In this document: positions 1 through 8,881 of the stretch, one piece after another | Layout of the letters: each line of letters begins with the position of its first letter | How positions within the stretch are numbered: position 1 is the first letter of the stretch | Origin: Streptomyces sp. CBMA29 | GTDB lineage: Bacteria; Actinomycetota; Actinomycetes; Streptomycetales; Streptomycetaceae | Direction: 5' to 3' | DNA: 64,000 bases | NCBI RefSeq assembly: GCF_014596445.1 | Contig: NZ_MECL01000136.1 | Location: 16,925-80,924 of the forward strand | Program-made: the position numbers and the translations under genes | Notes under the pieces: generated by a model | Told to the model about the DNA's origin: nothing | Databases searched by the model: none | Seen by the model: only the letters and a program-made list of their open reading frames with translations

Positions 1-740
1 CGAGAGCCGTAGTAGACGTAGAAGTAGCCCGAAGCGGTGTCCACGTACAGCCGGGGGTCGCCGTCTCCGTAGTCGTACGTCTGGTTCGGGAAGGCGGCGC
101 TGTCGCTGCGCGCGGTGCTGTACGGCGAGGTGATCGCGTGGCCGAGGATCGTCCAGACCTTGCCCTGGTTCGTGGACCGGGCGTAGTCGATCGAGTCGTA
201 GTGCAGGCCGTCGCCGAAGGGCTGCGGTGTGAACTCGTTGTGCACCAGGCCGTACCAGTCGCCGGTGTCCGGATCGACCCACACCCCGACGAGGTCGCAG
301 AAGTTGCGCTGTGAGTAGCCGGAGCCCGGCCCCGCGGACGTCGCCTGGAGGCCGGTCGGGCTGTTGTCGCAGCGCCACGTCGTGTCGTTGTTCTTGTCAC
401 TGGAGTTGGCCGGATTCACCGCGTTGCTGATCGCGGCCGAACGGGAGGCGCCGTCGAAGTCCTTACCGGTGTAGAAGTCCCAGACCCGCGGGTCGTTCGC
501 GCCGTACAGCGAGGCCGACTGCTGGAAGTAGAAGGTGCCGTCCTTGTCGACGTACGCGCTGGCCGGGGTGTCGGTCGGATAGGCGTAGGACGCCGTCGAC
601 CCGACGGAGATCGTGTACGTGGCGGCGGGCGGGGCGGCCGACGCCGGGGCGGTCGCCAGCGCGCCGCCGAAAGCGGCCAGGGCCAGGGCGACGACCGCGG
701 CGACGAGTCTTCTACGAGGTGCTGGGCGAGGAGCTGACAC
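1..740 (-). CDS. Secreted protein of unknown function, C-terminus beyond the window
   Basis: The reading frame stays open from a GTG at 740 to the window edge, so only about 246 N-terminal residues are seen. The start is chosen because GAAGGAG lies just upstream. The product begins with an arginine-rich stretch, a hydrophobic core (VAAVVALALAAFGGALA) and an APASAA cleavage region, a classical signal peptide. The mature part is rich in Tyr, Trp, Asp and Gly, as in secreted beta-propeller glycosidase-like proteins of Streptomyces, but I recognise no catalytic motif. It is divergent from a LacI-family gene with a palindrome between them, suggesting sugar-controlled expression. The enzyme assignment is only a guess. 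Confidence 0.75.
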   Translation of the reverse strand, partial: MSAPRPAPRRRLVAAVVALALAAFGGALATAPASAAPPAATYTISVGSTASYAYPTDTPASAYVDKDGTFYFQQSASLYGANDPRVWDFYTGKDFDGASRSAAISNAVNPANSSDKNNDTTWRCDNSPTGLQATSAGPGSGYSQRNFCDLVGVWVDPDTGDWYGLVHNEFTPQPFGDGLHYDSIDYARSTNQGKVWTILGHAITSPYSTARSDSAAFPNQTYDYGDGDPRLYVDTASGYFYVYYGS

Positions 741-823
741 GAGGACTCCTTCTTCTCGGCGGACGGCCGGGCCGGGAGCGCCCGGCGAATCCGGTGGGGG
801 ACCGGGCAGGAGAGTAGGGCTCA

Positions 824-837
824 TTTGACCGGTAAAA
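824..837. promoter_or_regulatory. Probable LacI-family operator
   Basis: Near-perfect 14-bp palindrome TTTGACCGGTAAAA with one mismatched pair and a central CCGG. It lies between the divergent secreted-protein gene (start 740) and the LacI-family gene (start 1016). A central CG step is typical of LacI-family operators. Binding by the adjacent regulator is inferred from position. Confidence 0.45.
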
Positions 838-1015
838 CAAGAGGGCGAGGCACACAACTCCGGCCATGCGTACGGCTGTCCGCCGCATACGGCCGCCCGA
901 CGGTGCGGCCCGCGGGCATACTTCCTGCTGGGCGCGGTGCGGTCCGGCGCAGGACCACGCCACGCCCTCCTGTGAACGGTCCATGCCGAGTGACGGTCGA
1001 TGCCCAGGGGGACGC

Positions 1016-2029
1016 ATGGTGACGATGCAGGACGTGGCCGAGCGCGCCGGAGTCACCAAACAGACCGTCTCCAACGTCGTCACCGGCCGGGTACGGGTGC
1101 GGCCGGTGACCGCGGCGCGCGTGCGCGCGGCGATCGAGGAGCTGGGCTACACCCCGAACCTGGTGGCCAGGTCGCTCGCCACCGGCACCACGATGACCGT
1201 CGGCCTGTTCGTCCCCACCGTGGCCAGCTCCTTCTACTCCGAGATCGTCGAGGAGGTCGAGGACGTCCTGGAGCGGCACGGCTACCACCTGCTGCTGTGC
1301 ACCACCCGGCTCGACGGCGAACGCGCCCGGCGCCACCTCGCCGGTCTGTCCAGCCGCTCGGTCGACGCCCTGCTGATAGCGGGCGACCGCGACCTCATCG
1401 ACCACCTCCCGCTGCTGGCCGACGCGCGCTTCCCCGTCGTGCTCTGCGCCTGGGAGAACGAGGCCCCTGAGCTGTTCCCCGTCGTCACCATCGACTACGA
1501 GGGCGCCGGTCACCTCGCGGGACGGTACCTGCGCGGCCTCGGCCACGAGCGGGTCGCCGTCGTCGCCAGCCCCGCGCACACCGTCCGGGTCGCGGGCTTC
1601 CGCCGCGCCTTCGCCGCCGACGGCCTCGCCGTCCCCGACACCGCCGTCTTCCTCGCCCCGGAACCGACCCCCGAGGGCGGCTTCGCCGCCGCGACCGCCG
1701 CTCTCACCGCCGACCCCCGCGTGACCGGCGTCTTCGCCACCCACGACGTTCTCGCACTCGGGGCGCTGGAGGCCGCCAGAGCTCTCGGCCGCTCCGTCCC
1801 GGACGATCTCTCGGTCGTCGGCCACGACGACAACGCCGAAGTCCGGCTCTGCCGACCGGCCCTCACGACGGTCGCCATCCCCAAACGTCAGATGGCCCGG
1901 CAGGCCGTCGAACTCCTCCTGCGCGCCATTCCCCGCACCGGCCCGCAGACCGCCACCCTTCACCTCCTGCGCCCCGACCTCATCGTGCGCCACAGCACCG
2001 GACCCGCCCGGAGGCGTTCCGGCAACTGA
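1016..2029 (+). CDS. LacI-family transcriptional regulator
   Basis: About 337 residues. The N-terminal LacI helix-turn-helix is clear (MQDVAERAGVTKQTVSNVV, then the hinge-helix segment IEELGYTPNLVARSLATG), followed by the periplasmic-binding-protein-like effector domain with TVGLFVP, RVAVVASP, ALGALEAARALGRSVPDDLSVVGHDD and LTTVAIPKRQMA. The ATG at 1016 is chosen because it directly precedes the helix-turn-helix; the frame is open further upstream but that extension is unlike the family. The gene is divergent from the secreted protein and probably represses it in response to a sugar. The ligand is unknown. Confidence 0.9.
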   Translation: MVTMQDVAERAGVTKQTVSNVVTGRVRVRPVTAARVRAAIEELGYTPNLVARSLATGTTMTVGLFVPTVASSFYSEIVEEVEDVLERHGYHLLLCTTRLDGERARRHLAGLSSRSVDALLIAGDRDLIDHLPLLADARFPVVLCAWENEAPELFPVVTIDYEGAGHLAGRYLRGLGHERVAVVASPAHTVRVAGFRRAFAADGLAVPDTAVFLAPEPTPEGGFAAATAALTADPRVTGVFATHDVLALGALEAARALGRSVPDDLSVVGHDDNAEVRLCRPALTTVAIPKRQMARQAVELLLRAIPRTGPQTATLHLLRPDLIVRHSTGPARRRSGN

Positions 2030-2110
2030 CGCCCGGTCACGACGGCGCCGGGGGAGGCGGGTACGGCGGCGGCACCGCGACCCGCTTTTCGTACCCGCCG
2101 CGCCCACGGC

Positions 2111-2761
2111 TCAGGAGTCGTCGCCGCCCCGGCCCCGGTGCTGACCGCCGTCGTCCGCGCCGTGACCGCTCCCGTGCCCGTTTCCGTGCCCGTTTCCGTG
2201 CCCGTTTCCGTGACCGTCGCCCGACCGGTCGCCGCCGTGGTCGTCGGCTCCGGGGGAGCGGGTCGGGCTCGGGGTGCCATTGCCGTGGTCGCGGCCGTGG
2301 TCGTCACCTCCGGGGGAGCGGGTCGGGCGGGGAGTCGCCGCGCCCCGGCCGCCGCCGCGGCCGTGGCCGTCCAGACTGACGGCGCCGGAGGTCGCGTTCA
2401 CCGTCAACTCGCGCAGGACGCCGTCCTTTCCGAGCACCCTGACCTCCCAGAAGTCCGTGCCGGAACGCTCGACGGAGACGACCGTCCCCGGATACGGCTT
2501 GAGCGCGGCGGTCACGGCCCCGGCCGCCGTGAGGCCGGTGCTGCCGGGGGTCGGAGTGCCTGTGCGCGGGACGCCCGTCGGGGCCCCCGCCGACGGCGTA
2601 CGGCGGTTGCCGCCGTGGTCGTCGCCCGCGTCGTGCGGGGACGTGGCGCTCGGTACGGCCGCCGCACGGCCACCGTGGTCGTCCGCGGCGAGGGCGGTGT
2701 AGCCGCCACCGGCGAGCAGGGCCGCCGCGGCGACGGCGGCGACGGTGATGTTGCGCTTCAT
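2111..2761 (-). CDS. Exported PepSY-like protein with His/Asp-rich tail
   Basis: About 216 residues from ATG 2761, preceded by GGAGG. A signal peptide (MKRNITVAAVAAAALLAGG) is followed by a single PepSY-like segment (LTAAGAVTAALKPYPGTVVSVERSG through a TVNATSGAV ending). On both sides lie repeats of DDHGG, and the C-terminus holds a GHGN run. These His/Asp-rich stretches look metal-binding, which is inference. It is divergent from a response regulator/kinase pair whose kinase ectodomain also contains EDHGG and DDHA. The shared motif and the phased boxes between the genes suggest it is a target or extracytoplasmic partner of that system. Confidence 0.75.
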   Translation of the reverse strand: MKRNITVAAVAAAALLAGGGYTALAADDHGGRAAAVPSATSPHDAGDDHGGNRRTPSAGAPTGVPRTGTPTPGSTGLTAAGAVTAALKPYPGTVVSVERSGTDFWEVRVLGKDGVLRELTVNATSGAVSLDGHGRGGGRGAATPRPTRSPGGDDHGRDHGNGTPSPTRSPGADDHGGDRSGDGHGNGHGNGHGNGHGSGHGADDGGQHRGRGGDDS

Positions 2762-2836
2762 GAGGAGCCTCCCCGGCCGGGCTGTACCCGGCCTGTGTCG
2801 TTGCTGTGTCCGTGCCAACACGATGGCCGGAGCAAG

Positions 2837-2873
2837 CTGAAGGCAGCCTGAAGCGACCTGAAGATCGCTTCAG
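2837..2873. promoter_or_regulatory. Phased CTGAAG boxes, probable response-regulator binding array
   Basis: CTGAAG occurs at 2837, 2848 and 2858 and in inverted form (CTTCAG) at 2868, spacings of 11, 10 and 10 bp, so all four lie on one face of the helix. The array sits between the exported protein (start 2761) and the OmpR-type regulator (start 2897). OmpR/PhoB-family regulators bind tandem repeats spaced by about one helical turn, so autoregulation plus control of the divergent gene is the likely role. Confidence 0.6.
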
Positions 2874-2896
2874 GTTCGATTGGGGAGGATGGGCCC

Positions 2897-3559
2897 ATGC
2901 GCTTGCTGATCGTGGAGGACGAGAAGAGACTCGCCGTCTCCCTGGCCAGGGGACTGACGGCCGAGGGCTTCGCCGTGGACGTCGTCCACGACGGACTCTC
3001 GGGACTGCACCTGGCCGGAGACCGCGCCTACGACCTCGTCGTCCTCGACATCATGCTGCCCGGCATGAACGGCTACCGCGTGTGCGCCGCACTGCGCGCC
3101 GCGGGCAACGACGTACCGATCCTGATGCTCACGGCCAAGGACGGCGAGTACGACGAGGCCGAGGGCCTGGACACCGGCGCGGACGACTATCTGACCAAGC
3201 CGTTCTCCTACGTCGTGCTCGTCGCGCGGGTGAAGGCACTGCTGCGCCGCCGGGCCTCGCCCGGCGCCTCGCCGGTCCTGCGGGTCGGCGGCCTCGCCGT
3301 CGACATCTCCGCACGGCGGGTGTTCCGCGGCGAGGACGAAGTGGCGCTCACCGCGAAGGAGTTCGCGGTCCTCGAACAACTCGCCGTCCGGGCGGGCCAG
3401 GTGGTCGGCAAGCCGGAGATCCTGGAGCACGTCTGGGACTTCGCCTACGACGGCGACCCCAACATCATCGAGGTCTACATCAGCGCGCTGCGCCGCAAGC
3501 TGGGCGCGGCCACCATCCAGACGGTACGCGGCGCCGGTTACCGCCTGGCCACGTCATGA
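2897..3559 (+). CDS. OmpR/PhoB-family response regulator
   Basis: 220 residues. The receiver domain has the acidic pocket VEDE near the start, phospho-acceptor Asp51 (VVLDIMLPG), Thr79 and Lys101 (TKPFSY). The C-terminal winged helix is typical (LTAKEFAVLEQL, VYISALRRKLG, TVRGAGYRL). Its stop overlaps the ATG of the kinase as ATGA, so the two are translationally coupled. Phased CTGAAG boxes directly upstream suggest autoregulation. Confidence 0.93.
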   Translation: MRLLIVEDEKRLAVSLARGLTAEGFAVDVVHDGLSGLHLAGDRAYDLVVLDIMLPGMNGYRVCAALRAAGNDVPILMLTAKDGEYDEAEGLDTGADDYLTKPFSYVVLVARVKALLRRRASPGASPVLRVGGLAVDISARRVFRGEDEVALTAKEFAVLEQLAVRAGQVVGKPEILEHVWDFAYDGDPNIIEVYISALRRKLGAATIQTVRGAGYRLATS

Positions 3560-5145
3560 GGCGCCGCCCGCTCGGGTCCGTGCAGGCCAAGACGGTGCTG
3601 GGCGCGACCGCGGTGGTGACCGTGGCGATGGTGGCCGCCGGGATCGCGGTCCTCCTCTCGCTCGGCGCCAACCTCACCGAGCAGGCCCAGAGCCAGGCCA
3701 ACGACACCGCACGCCGCGTCGCCGTGACCGTCGCGACCCGCAAGGCGGACACCGCGCTCTACTCCGGGCTCGCCCTCCCCGACGACGCGCCCGTCCAAGT
3801 GACCACCACGGACGGACGGTTGCTCGCGGCGAGCAGGACCCTGGACAAGGTCAGCGGCACGGGAGTCGCGGACGTGCGCCCGAAGCCCGTGCCGAGCCCC
3901 ACCTTGAGCCCCGCACCGACGCCCACCCCCAGCCTGACACCAACGCCAACAGCGACCGAGGACCACGGAGGCGGCGGTGGGCGCGGCAGGGGCCGGGGCG
4001 GCCGGGACGACAGCGCGGAGGATGCGAGCCCCAGCAGCAGGGGGAGCGACGACCACGCCACGCCCACCGGCACCGCCGACCCCGTGGTCGGCGAGATCAG
4101 CGGCACCGTCCAAGAGGGCGCGGGGCACGCCACGTTGGACGGCCGCGCCGCCGCCTACCGCTTCGCGACGGTCAAGGCCACCGACCTCGCGGGGCAGACG
4201 GTCCTGGTCCACGCGGGCGCCTCGCTCGCGGCGCGCGAGAGCGCCGTGCGGACCACCACCGTGGTCATGCTGGCGGGACTGCCCGTCCTGCTGGCGGTCG
4301 TCGGCGGCGTGACCTGGCTGGTCACCCGCCGCGCACTGGCCCCGGTCGCGGGCATCCGCCGCGAGATGGCCGCCATCACCGCCTCGGAAGACCTCTCCCG
4401 GCGGGTGCCGGAGCCCGCGGCGCACGACGAGGTGGCCCGGCTGGCCCGTACCACCAACGAAACGCTCACCGCCCTCGAAGCGTCCGTCGAACGGCAGCGC
4501 CGCTTCGTGGCCGACGCCTCGCACGAACTGCGCAGCCCGATCGCCTCCCTGCGCACACAGCTCGAAGTCGGCTCCGCTCACCCGCGGTTGCTCGACGTCC
4601 CCGGCGCGGTCAAGGACACCGTGCGACTCCAGCACCTCGCGGCCGACCTGCTGCTGCTCGCCCGCCTCGACGCGGGGGAGACCCCGACGCAACGGGCGGT
4701 CGATCTGGCCGCGTTGGTGCGCGAGGAGGCCGAGGGGCGGGCCGCCGACCGTACGCCGGTCACCGTCGACATCGCTCAGGACGCCGCCTTGAGGGCCGAA
4801 GTCAACGGGTCACGGGGCCAGTTGGCCCGGCTCGTCCGCAATCTGCTCGACAACGCCCAACGGCACGCGCGCACCGAGGTCACCGTGTCCGTACGCCGCG
4901 GGGACGGGTGGATCGTGCTTGCGGTCGCCGACGATGGCGAAGGCGTATCGGAAGCCGAGCGCGAGCGGATATTCGAGCGGTTCGTACGGCTCGACGAGGC
5001 CCGCAGCCGGGACGACGGCGGGGCCGGGCTCGGCCTGGCCATCGCCCGCGACGTGGCGCACCGGCACGGCGGCTCGCTCACCGTCGGCGCCGCGCAGAGC
5101 GGCGGTGCCCGCTTCGAACTCCGGCTGCCGGCCGCCGATGTGTGA
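3556..5145 (+). CDS. Sensor histidine kinase with His/Asp/Pro-rich ectodomain
   Basis: 529 residues from an ATG overlapping the regulator stop. Order: a first membrane helix near residues 14-36, a long extracytoplasmic region with a Pro/Thr linker and a Gly/Asp/His stretch (EDHGG, GSDDHATP), a second helix ending TWLVTRR, a HAMP segment, HisKA (DASHELRSPIASLRTQLEV) and HATPase (NLLDNAQRH, DDGEGVS, GLGLAIARDV). The acidic/His ectodomain matches motifs in the divergent exported protein, so a metal or cationic stress signal is plausible. The stimulus cannot be read from sequence. Confidence 0.92.
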   Translation: MRRRPLGSVQAKTVLGATAVVTVAMVAAGIAVLLSLGANLTEQAQSQANDTARRVAVTVATRKADTALYSGLALPDDAPVQVTTTDGRLLAASRTLDKVSGTGVADVRPKPVPSPTLSPAPTPTPSLTPTPTATEDHGGGGGRGRGRGGRDDSAEDASPSSRGSDDHATPTGTADPVVGEISGTVQEGAGHATLDGRAAAYRFATVKATDLAGQTVLVHAGASLAARESAVRTTTVVMLAGLPVLLAVVGGVTWLVTRRALAPVAGIRREMAAITASEDLSRRVPEPAAHDEVARLARTTNETLTALEASVERQRRFVADASHELRSPIASLRTQLEVGSAHPRLLDVPGAVKDTVRLQHLAADLLLLARLDAGETPTQRAVDLAALVREEAEGRAADRTPVTVDIAQDAALRAEVNGSRGQLARLVRNLLDNAQRHARTEVTVSVRRGDGWIVLAVADDGEGVSEAERERIFERFVRLDEARSRDDGGAGLGLAIARDVAHRHGGSLTVGAAQSGGARFELRLPAADV

Positions 5146-5182
5146 CCCCGTCAGTTCCCCTCAGCTCACCGTCAGCTCACCG

Positions 5183-6163
5183 TCAGTTCCACGGCATGCG
5201 CGAGCGATGATCCCAGTACGCGACCGGGGACTGCGCCAACTCTGTGGCGAGCAAGCCGAGTTGCGAGCCGTTGAGACGGACGTCGGCCGCGCGCAGATTC
5301 GAGGCCAGTTGGTCCTCGGTCGCCGCTCCCGACAGCACCACGTCGACCCACGGCTGACGCAGCGCGGCGGCCAGCGCCAGAGCGTCGTAGGAAGCCCCGG
5401 TCGCCTCGGCGACCGGAGCCAGCACCGCGTCCAGCCGCGGGCCGCGTTCGGCGAGACGCCCGTTGGCGAGACCTTCCTTGATGATGACGGTACGACCCGC
5501 CTCGTGCGCCTCCGCCAGCGCGGGGCCCGCCGACGGCTCCAGGACGTTCCAGGTGGACTGGACGCTGCCGAACACCGGACGGCCGTCCACGCTGACATCG
5601 AGGGCCGCGCGGATCGCGTCACCCTGCCGGGGCCCGCTGGTCGAGATGCCCACGGCCACCCCCTGACCGGCGAGCGCGACCAGCCGCCGGTGCAGGACGG
5701 GATCGGTGAGAGCCGGGCTGTCCGGTGTCACCGAATGCACCTGGTAGAGGTCGAGCCGGTCGCCGAACAGCGCGCGCGTCTCGGCCAGTTGACGGTCGTA
5801 GACGCCGACCCCGTGGTCCTTGATCTCATGGGTCTCCGCGTCGACCCGCCAGTCCGCCGTATAGGTGTAACCCCACTTGCTGCCGACCATGACCCCCGGC
5901 CGGTCACCGCCCGCGTCCAGCCACTCGGCCAGGAACTCCTCGGCCCGGCCGTACGAGCGCGCCGCGTCGAAGTAGCGGACGCCATGCGCGTAGGCGAAGT
6001 CCAGCACCTCGTGCGTACGCCGTCGCATCGCCGCCACGTCCCGGCCCGGCGGCAGATCCCGCTCCCGGCCGAGATTGATGTATCCGGGCCGCCCGAGAGC
6101 GGCCAGGCCGAGGCCGATCCGGTGGGGTACGTCGGCGAGCGACGGCGGCGGCTGCGTGACCAT
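5183..6163 (-). CDS. Aldo/keto reductase family protein
   Basis: 326 residues with the AKR barrel signature: YFDAARSYGRAEEFLAEWL (Asp and Tyr of the catalytic tetrad), GSKWGY (Lys), YQVHS (His), and the late segment VDVVLSGAATEDQL that matches the NADPH-binding end of the fold. The sequence resembles L-fucose/D-arabinose dehydrogenase-like AKRs, but the substrate is uncertain. It is convergent with the kinase gene and has no obvious operon partner. Confidence 0.88.
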   Translation of the reverse strand: MVTQPPPSLADVPHRIGLGLAALGRPGYINLGRERDLPPGRDVAAMRRRTHEVLDFAYAHGVRYFDAARSYGRAEEFLAEWLDAGGDRPGVMVGSKWGYTYTADWRVDAETHEIKDHGVGVYDRQLAETRALFGDRLDLYQVHSVTPDSPALTDPVLHRRLVALAGQGVAVGISTSGPRQGDAIRAALDVSVDGRPVFGSVQSTWNVLEPSAGPALAEAHEAGRTVIIKEGLANGRLAERGPRLDAVLAPVAEATGASYDALALAAALRQPWVDVVLSGAATEDQLASNLRAADVRLNGSQLGLLATELAQSPVAYWDHRSRMPWN

Positions 6164-6400
6164 GCGACGGCTCCTGACCGTGGGACGACTGCGACTGCAC
6201 GATGACTACGACTGCTACGACGAGGACGGCTGCGGCTGTGCGACGCGGGCGTACTCCCGCGACGTCCCGCCCACCCGCATGATCACCGTACGTCGCCCGC
6301 CGCCGCGCCCGTCACCCGCCGCACCGGCCCGGCCCGCACGCGCCTGGAGCGTCCCGTACCGTCCTGGACCGGCCTGGCCCGTGCCGCCCGCCGCACCGGC

Positions 6401-7087
6401 CTACGGCTTCGCCCCGTCCGACCAGCGGTAACACAGCTCCGGGCGGCCGACCTGCCCGTACTGGGGGCTGCGGACCGCGAGCCCGGTGTCGACCAGGTGT
6501 TCCAGATAGCGGCGGGCCGTGATGCGCGAGACCCCTGCCGCCTGGGCCGCCGCAGCCGCCGACAAGCCGCTGTCCGCCGCCGCCCGCAGCGCCGAGGTCA
6601 CCGCTTCGAGGGTCGGACCGCTCAGCCCCTTCGGCAGCACGGTGGCCTGCGGACTGCGCAGCGCGCCCAGCACCCGGTCCACCTCGTCCTGCCCGGACGC
6701 CTCACCGCCGGCCGCGTCACTGCGGTAGCGCGCCCAGCGCTCCAGCCGGTCCCGCAGCGAGGGGAAGGTGAACGGCTTGAGCAGATACTGCACGACCCCG
6801 AGTGAGACCGCCTGCCGTACGACCGTGAGATCCCGCGCCGAGGTCACCGCCACCACATCGGCGCTCTGCCCCGCGCTGCGCATCCGTCGTACCAGGTCGA
6901 GACCGTGGCCGTCGGGCAGATTGAGGTCGAGCAGCACCAGGTCCACCGGCTCCCGGCCCAGCAGGCGCAGCGCGGCGCCGCCGGTGTGGACGACGGCCGC
7001 CACCGAGAAGCCGGGCAGCCGCTCGACGTACATCCGGTGCGCGTCGGCCGCCACGGGATCGTCCTCGACGACCAGGACCCTGATCAC
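6401..7087 (-). CDS. CitB/DctR-type response regulator
   Basis: 228 residues. The receiver domain has Asp54 (VDLVLLDLNLPDGHG), the Ser/Thr of VTSARD and LKPFTFPSLRDRL. The C-terminus is a helix-turn-helix (LSAAAAAQAAGVSRITARRYLEHLVDTGLA) and ends GRPELCYRW, typical of regulators paired with CitA/DctB-type kinases. A GTG start at 7087 preceded by GGAGG is chosen; it overlaps the kinase stop as GTGA. Likely activates the divergent dctA. Confidence 0.9.
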   Translation of the reverse strand: MIRVLVVEDDPVAADAHRMYVERLPGFSVAAVVHTGGAALRLLGREPVDLVLLDLNLPDGHGLDLVRRMRSAGQSADVVAVTSARDLTVVRQAVSLGVVQYLLKPFTFPSLRDRLERWARYRSDAAGGEASGQDEVDRVLGALRSPQATVLPKGLSGPTLEAVTSALRAAADSGLSAAAAAQAAGVSRITARRYLEHLVDTGLAVRSPQYGQVGRPELCYRWSDGAKP

Positions 7088-8745
7088 GCGCGTGCCTCCT
7101 GCCCCAGCGGCAGCCGTACGGTGAACGCCGCGCCGCCGCCCTCGGCGCGGTCGAGGCCGACCGTGCCGCCCGCGCGGCGCGCGGCCTGCTCGACCAGGGC
7201 GAGGCCGAGACCGTGGCCCTCGCTCTTGGTGGTCCACCCGCGCCGGAACACCTCGCGGATGGTGGCGGGGTCGACACCGCGCCCGGAGTCCGTGACCTTC
7301 AGCAGCAGCTCGTCCTCCTCGACCTTGGCCCGTACGGTGACCGACGGCCGGCCGCCGCCGCGGGCAGCGCCCTCGATGGCCGCGTCGATCGCGTTGTCTA
7401 TCAGGTTTCCCAGCACGGTGACCAGGTCGCGGGCGGTGAGCGCGGGCGGCAGGACGCCGTCGTCGATCCGGCTGTCCTCGGTGACGGTCAGCTCAACCCC
7501 GCGCTCGTGGCTCTCGGCGGCCTTGCCGAGCAGCAGCGCCGCGAGCACCGGTTCGCCGACCGCCGCCACCACCCGGTCGGTGAGCGCCTGCGCGAGTTCC
7601 AGCTCGGAGGTAGCGAAGTCCACCGCCTCCTGCGCACGGCCCAGTTCGATCAGCGACACGACGGTGTGCAGCCGGTTGGACGACTCGTGGGCCTGGGAGC
7701 GCAGCGCCTCGGCGAAGCCGCGCACCGAGTCCAGCTCCCCGGTCAGCGCCTGGAGATCGGTGTGGTCGCGCAGGGTGACCACGGTGCCGCGCCGCTCGCC
7801 GCCCCGTACCGGCGAGGTGTTCACGACCACGACCCGCTCGGACGTCAGGTGCACCTCGTCGACCCGCGGCTCGGCGGCCAGCAACGCGCCGGTCAGCGAT
7901 ACGGGCAGGCCGAGGGTGTCCACGTACCGGCCGACGACGTCCTGCTCGCCGAGGCTCAGCAGCTCGCGCGCCGCGTCGTTGCACAGCGCGACCCTGCGGT
8001 CGGCGTCGAGCAGGATCAGGCCCTCGCGCAGCGCGTGCAGTGTCGCCTGGTGATAGTCGTACATCCGGCTCAGCTCGGTCGCGGCCATCCCGTGGGTGTG
8101 CGTGCGCAGCCGCCGGTTGGCCACATACGTGCCGAGGCCGCCGACGACGAGTGCGGCCAGCGCCACCGCGACCAGGGCGGTGAGCTGTTTGCGGACCTGC
8201 TGGCTGATGGTGTCGACCTTGATGCCGACGCTCACCAGCGCGACGATCCGGTCGCCGGAGCGGACCGGCGTCACGACGCGTACCGAGGCGCCGAGCGAAC
8301 CGGTGTACGTCTCGGTGAACGTCTGCCCGCGCAGGGCCGGGGCGATGTGGCCGAGGAAGTGCTTCCCGATCAGCGACTTGTCGGGGTGGGTCCAGCGGAT
8401 GCCGTGGGTGTCCATGATCGTCACGAAGTCCACGCCCGCGTCCGCGGTGACGCGGTCGGCGTACGGCTGGAGGGCCGCGGTGGGATCGGCGGAGCGGGCC
8501 GCGCGCACCACGGTGTCGGAGTCCGCGACGGCGGTGGCCGCGGCGGAGACCCGGTCACGGGCCGCGTCCTCGGCCCGGCTGCCCGCGTTGACGTACGCCA
8601 GCACGGCGCAGCCGCCGACCACCAGGGCCACGATCACCACCTGCACGGCGAAGAGCTGACCGGCCAGGCTGCGCGGCCGGGTCCGAGAGCGGCGGAAGCG
8701 GCTCAGTCCGGCCGCCGTGCTCGACGTGGGGGGTATGGCGGGCAT
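7084..8745 (-). CDS. CitA/DctB-type sensor histidine kinase
   Basis: About 553 residues from ATG 8745; a TTG two codons upstream is possible. Two membrane helices flank an extracytoplasmic sensor domain of the citrate/malate (single Cache/PDC) type, containing VDFVTIMDTHGIRWTHPDKSLIG-like motifs. A PAS domain (ILLDADRRVALCNDAARELL) and a SpoOB-like dimerisation helix with the phospho-His in SQAHESSNRLHTVVSLIELG follow, then HATPase (NLIDNAIDAA, DSGRGVDP, GHGLGLALVEQ). The pairing with a CitB-type regulator and a divergent dctA points to sensing of a C4-dicarboxylate or similar acid. Confidence 0.92.
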   Translation of the reverse strand: MPAIPPTSSTAAGLSRFRRSRTRPRSLAGQLFAVQVVIVALVVGGCAVLAYVNAGSRAEDAARDRVSAAATAVADSDTVVRAARSADPTAALQPYADRVTADAGVDFVTIMDTHGIRWTHPDKSLIGKHFLGHIAPALRGQTFTETYTGSLGASVRVVTPVRSGDRIVALVSVGIKVDTISQQVRKQLTALVAVALAALVVGGLGTYVANRRLRTHTHGMAATELSRMYDYHQATLHALREGLILLDADRRVALCNDAARELLSLGEQDVVGRYVDTLGLPVSLTGALLAAEPRVDEVHLTSERVVVVNTSPVRGGERRGTVVTLRDHTDLQALTGELDSVRGFAEALRSQAHESSNRLHTVVSLIELGRAQEAVDFATSELELAQALTDRVVAAVGEPVLAALLLGKAAESHERGVELTVTEDSRIDDGVLPPALTARDLVTVLGNLIDNAIDAAIEGAARGGGRPSVTVRAKVEEDELLLKVTDSGRGVDPATIREVFRRGWTTKSEGHGLGLALVEQAARRAGGTVGLDRAEGGGAAFTVRLPLGQEARA

Positions 8746-8760
8746 GCACAACAGTGTGCA
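8745..8760. promoter_or_regulatory. Short perfect palindrome at the kinase start
   Basis: TGCACA-ACAG-TGTGCA, a perfect 6-bp inverted repeat with a 4-bp spacer. It overlaps the start codon of the CitA-type kinase and lies within the 140-bp region divergent to dctA. It could be a regulator operator or chance; no second copy is seen near dctA. Confidence 0.25.
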
Positions 8761-8881
8761 CGCAGTCTCGCGAACTCAATGAACGCAAACGTGACCTGGC
8801 TCACGCCCCGAGCGCATAGTCACCGGGACCTGTCCGATCGCGGGCGCTCGGGACGGCGCCCGCGGACCGAGGGAGACGAAG

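Noticed and set aside
6162..6431. Possible small plus-strand gene between the aldo/keto reductase and the CitB-type regulator
   Set aside because: Pro/Ala/Arg-rich after 35 residues, begins inside the reductase start codon and runs into the regulator gene; no ribosome site.
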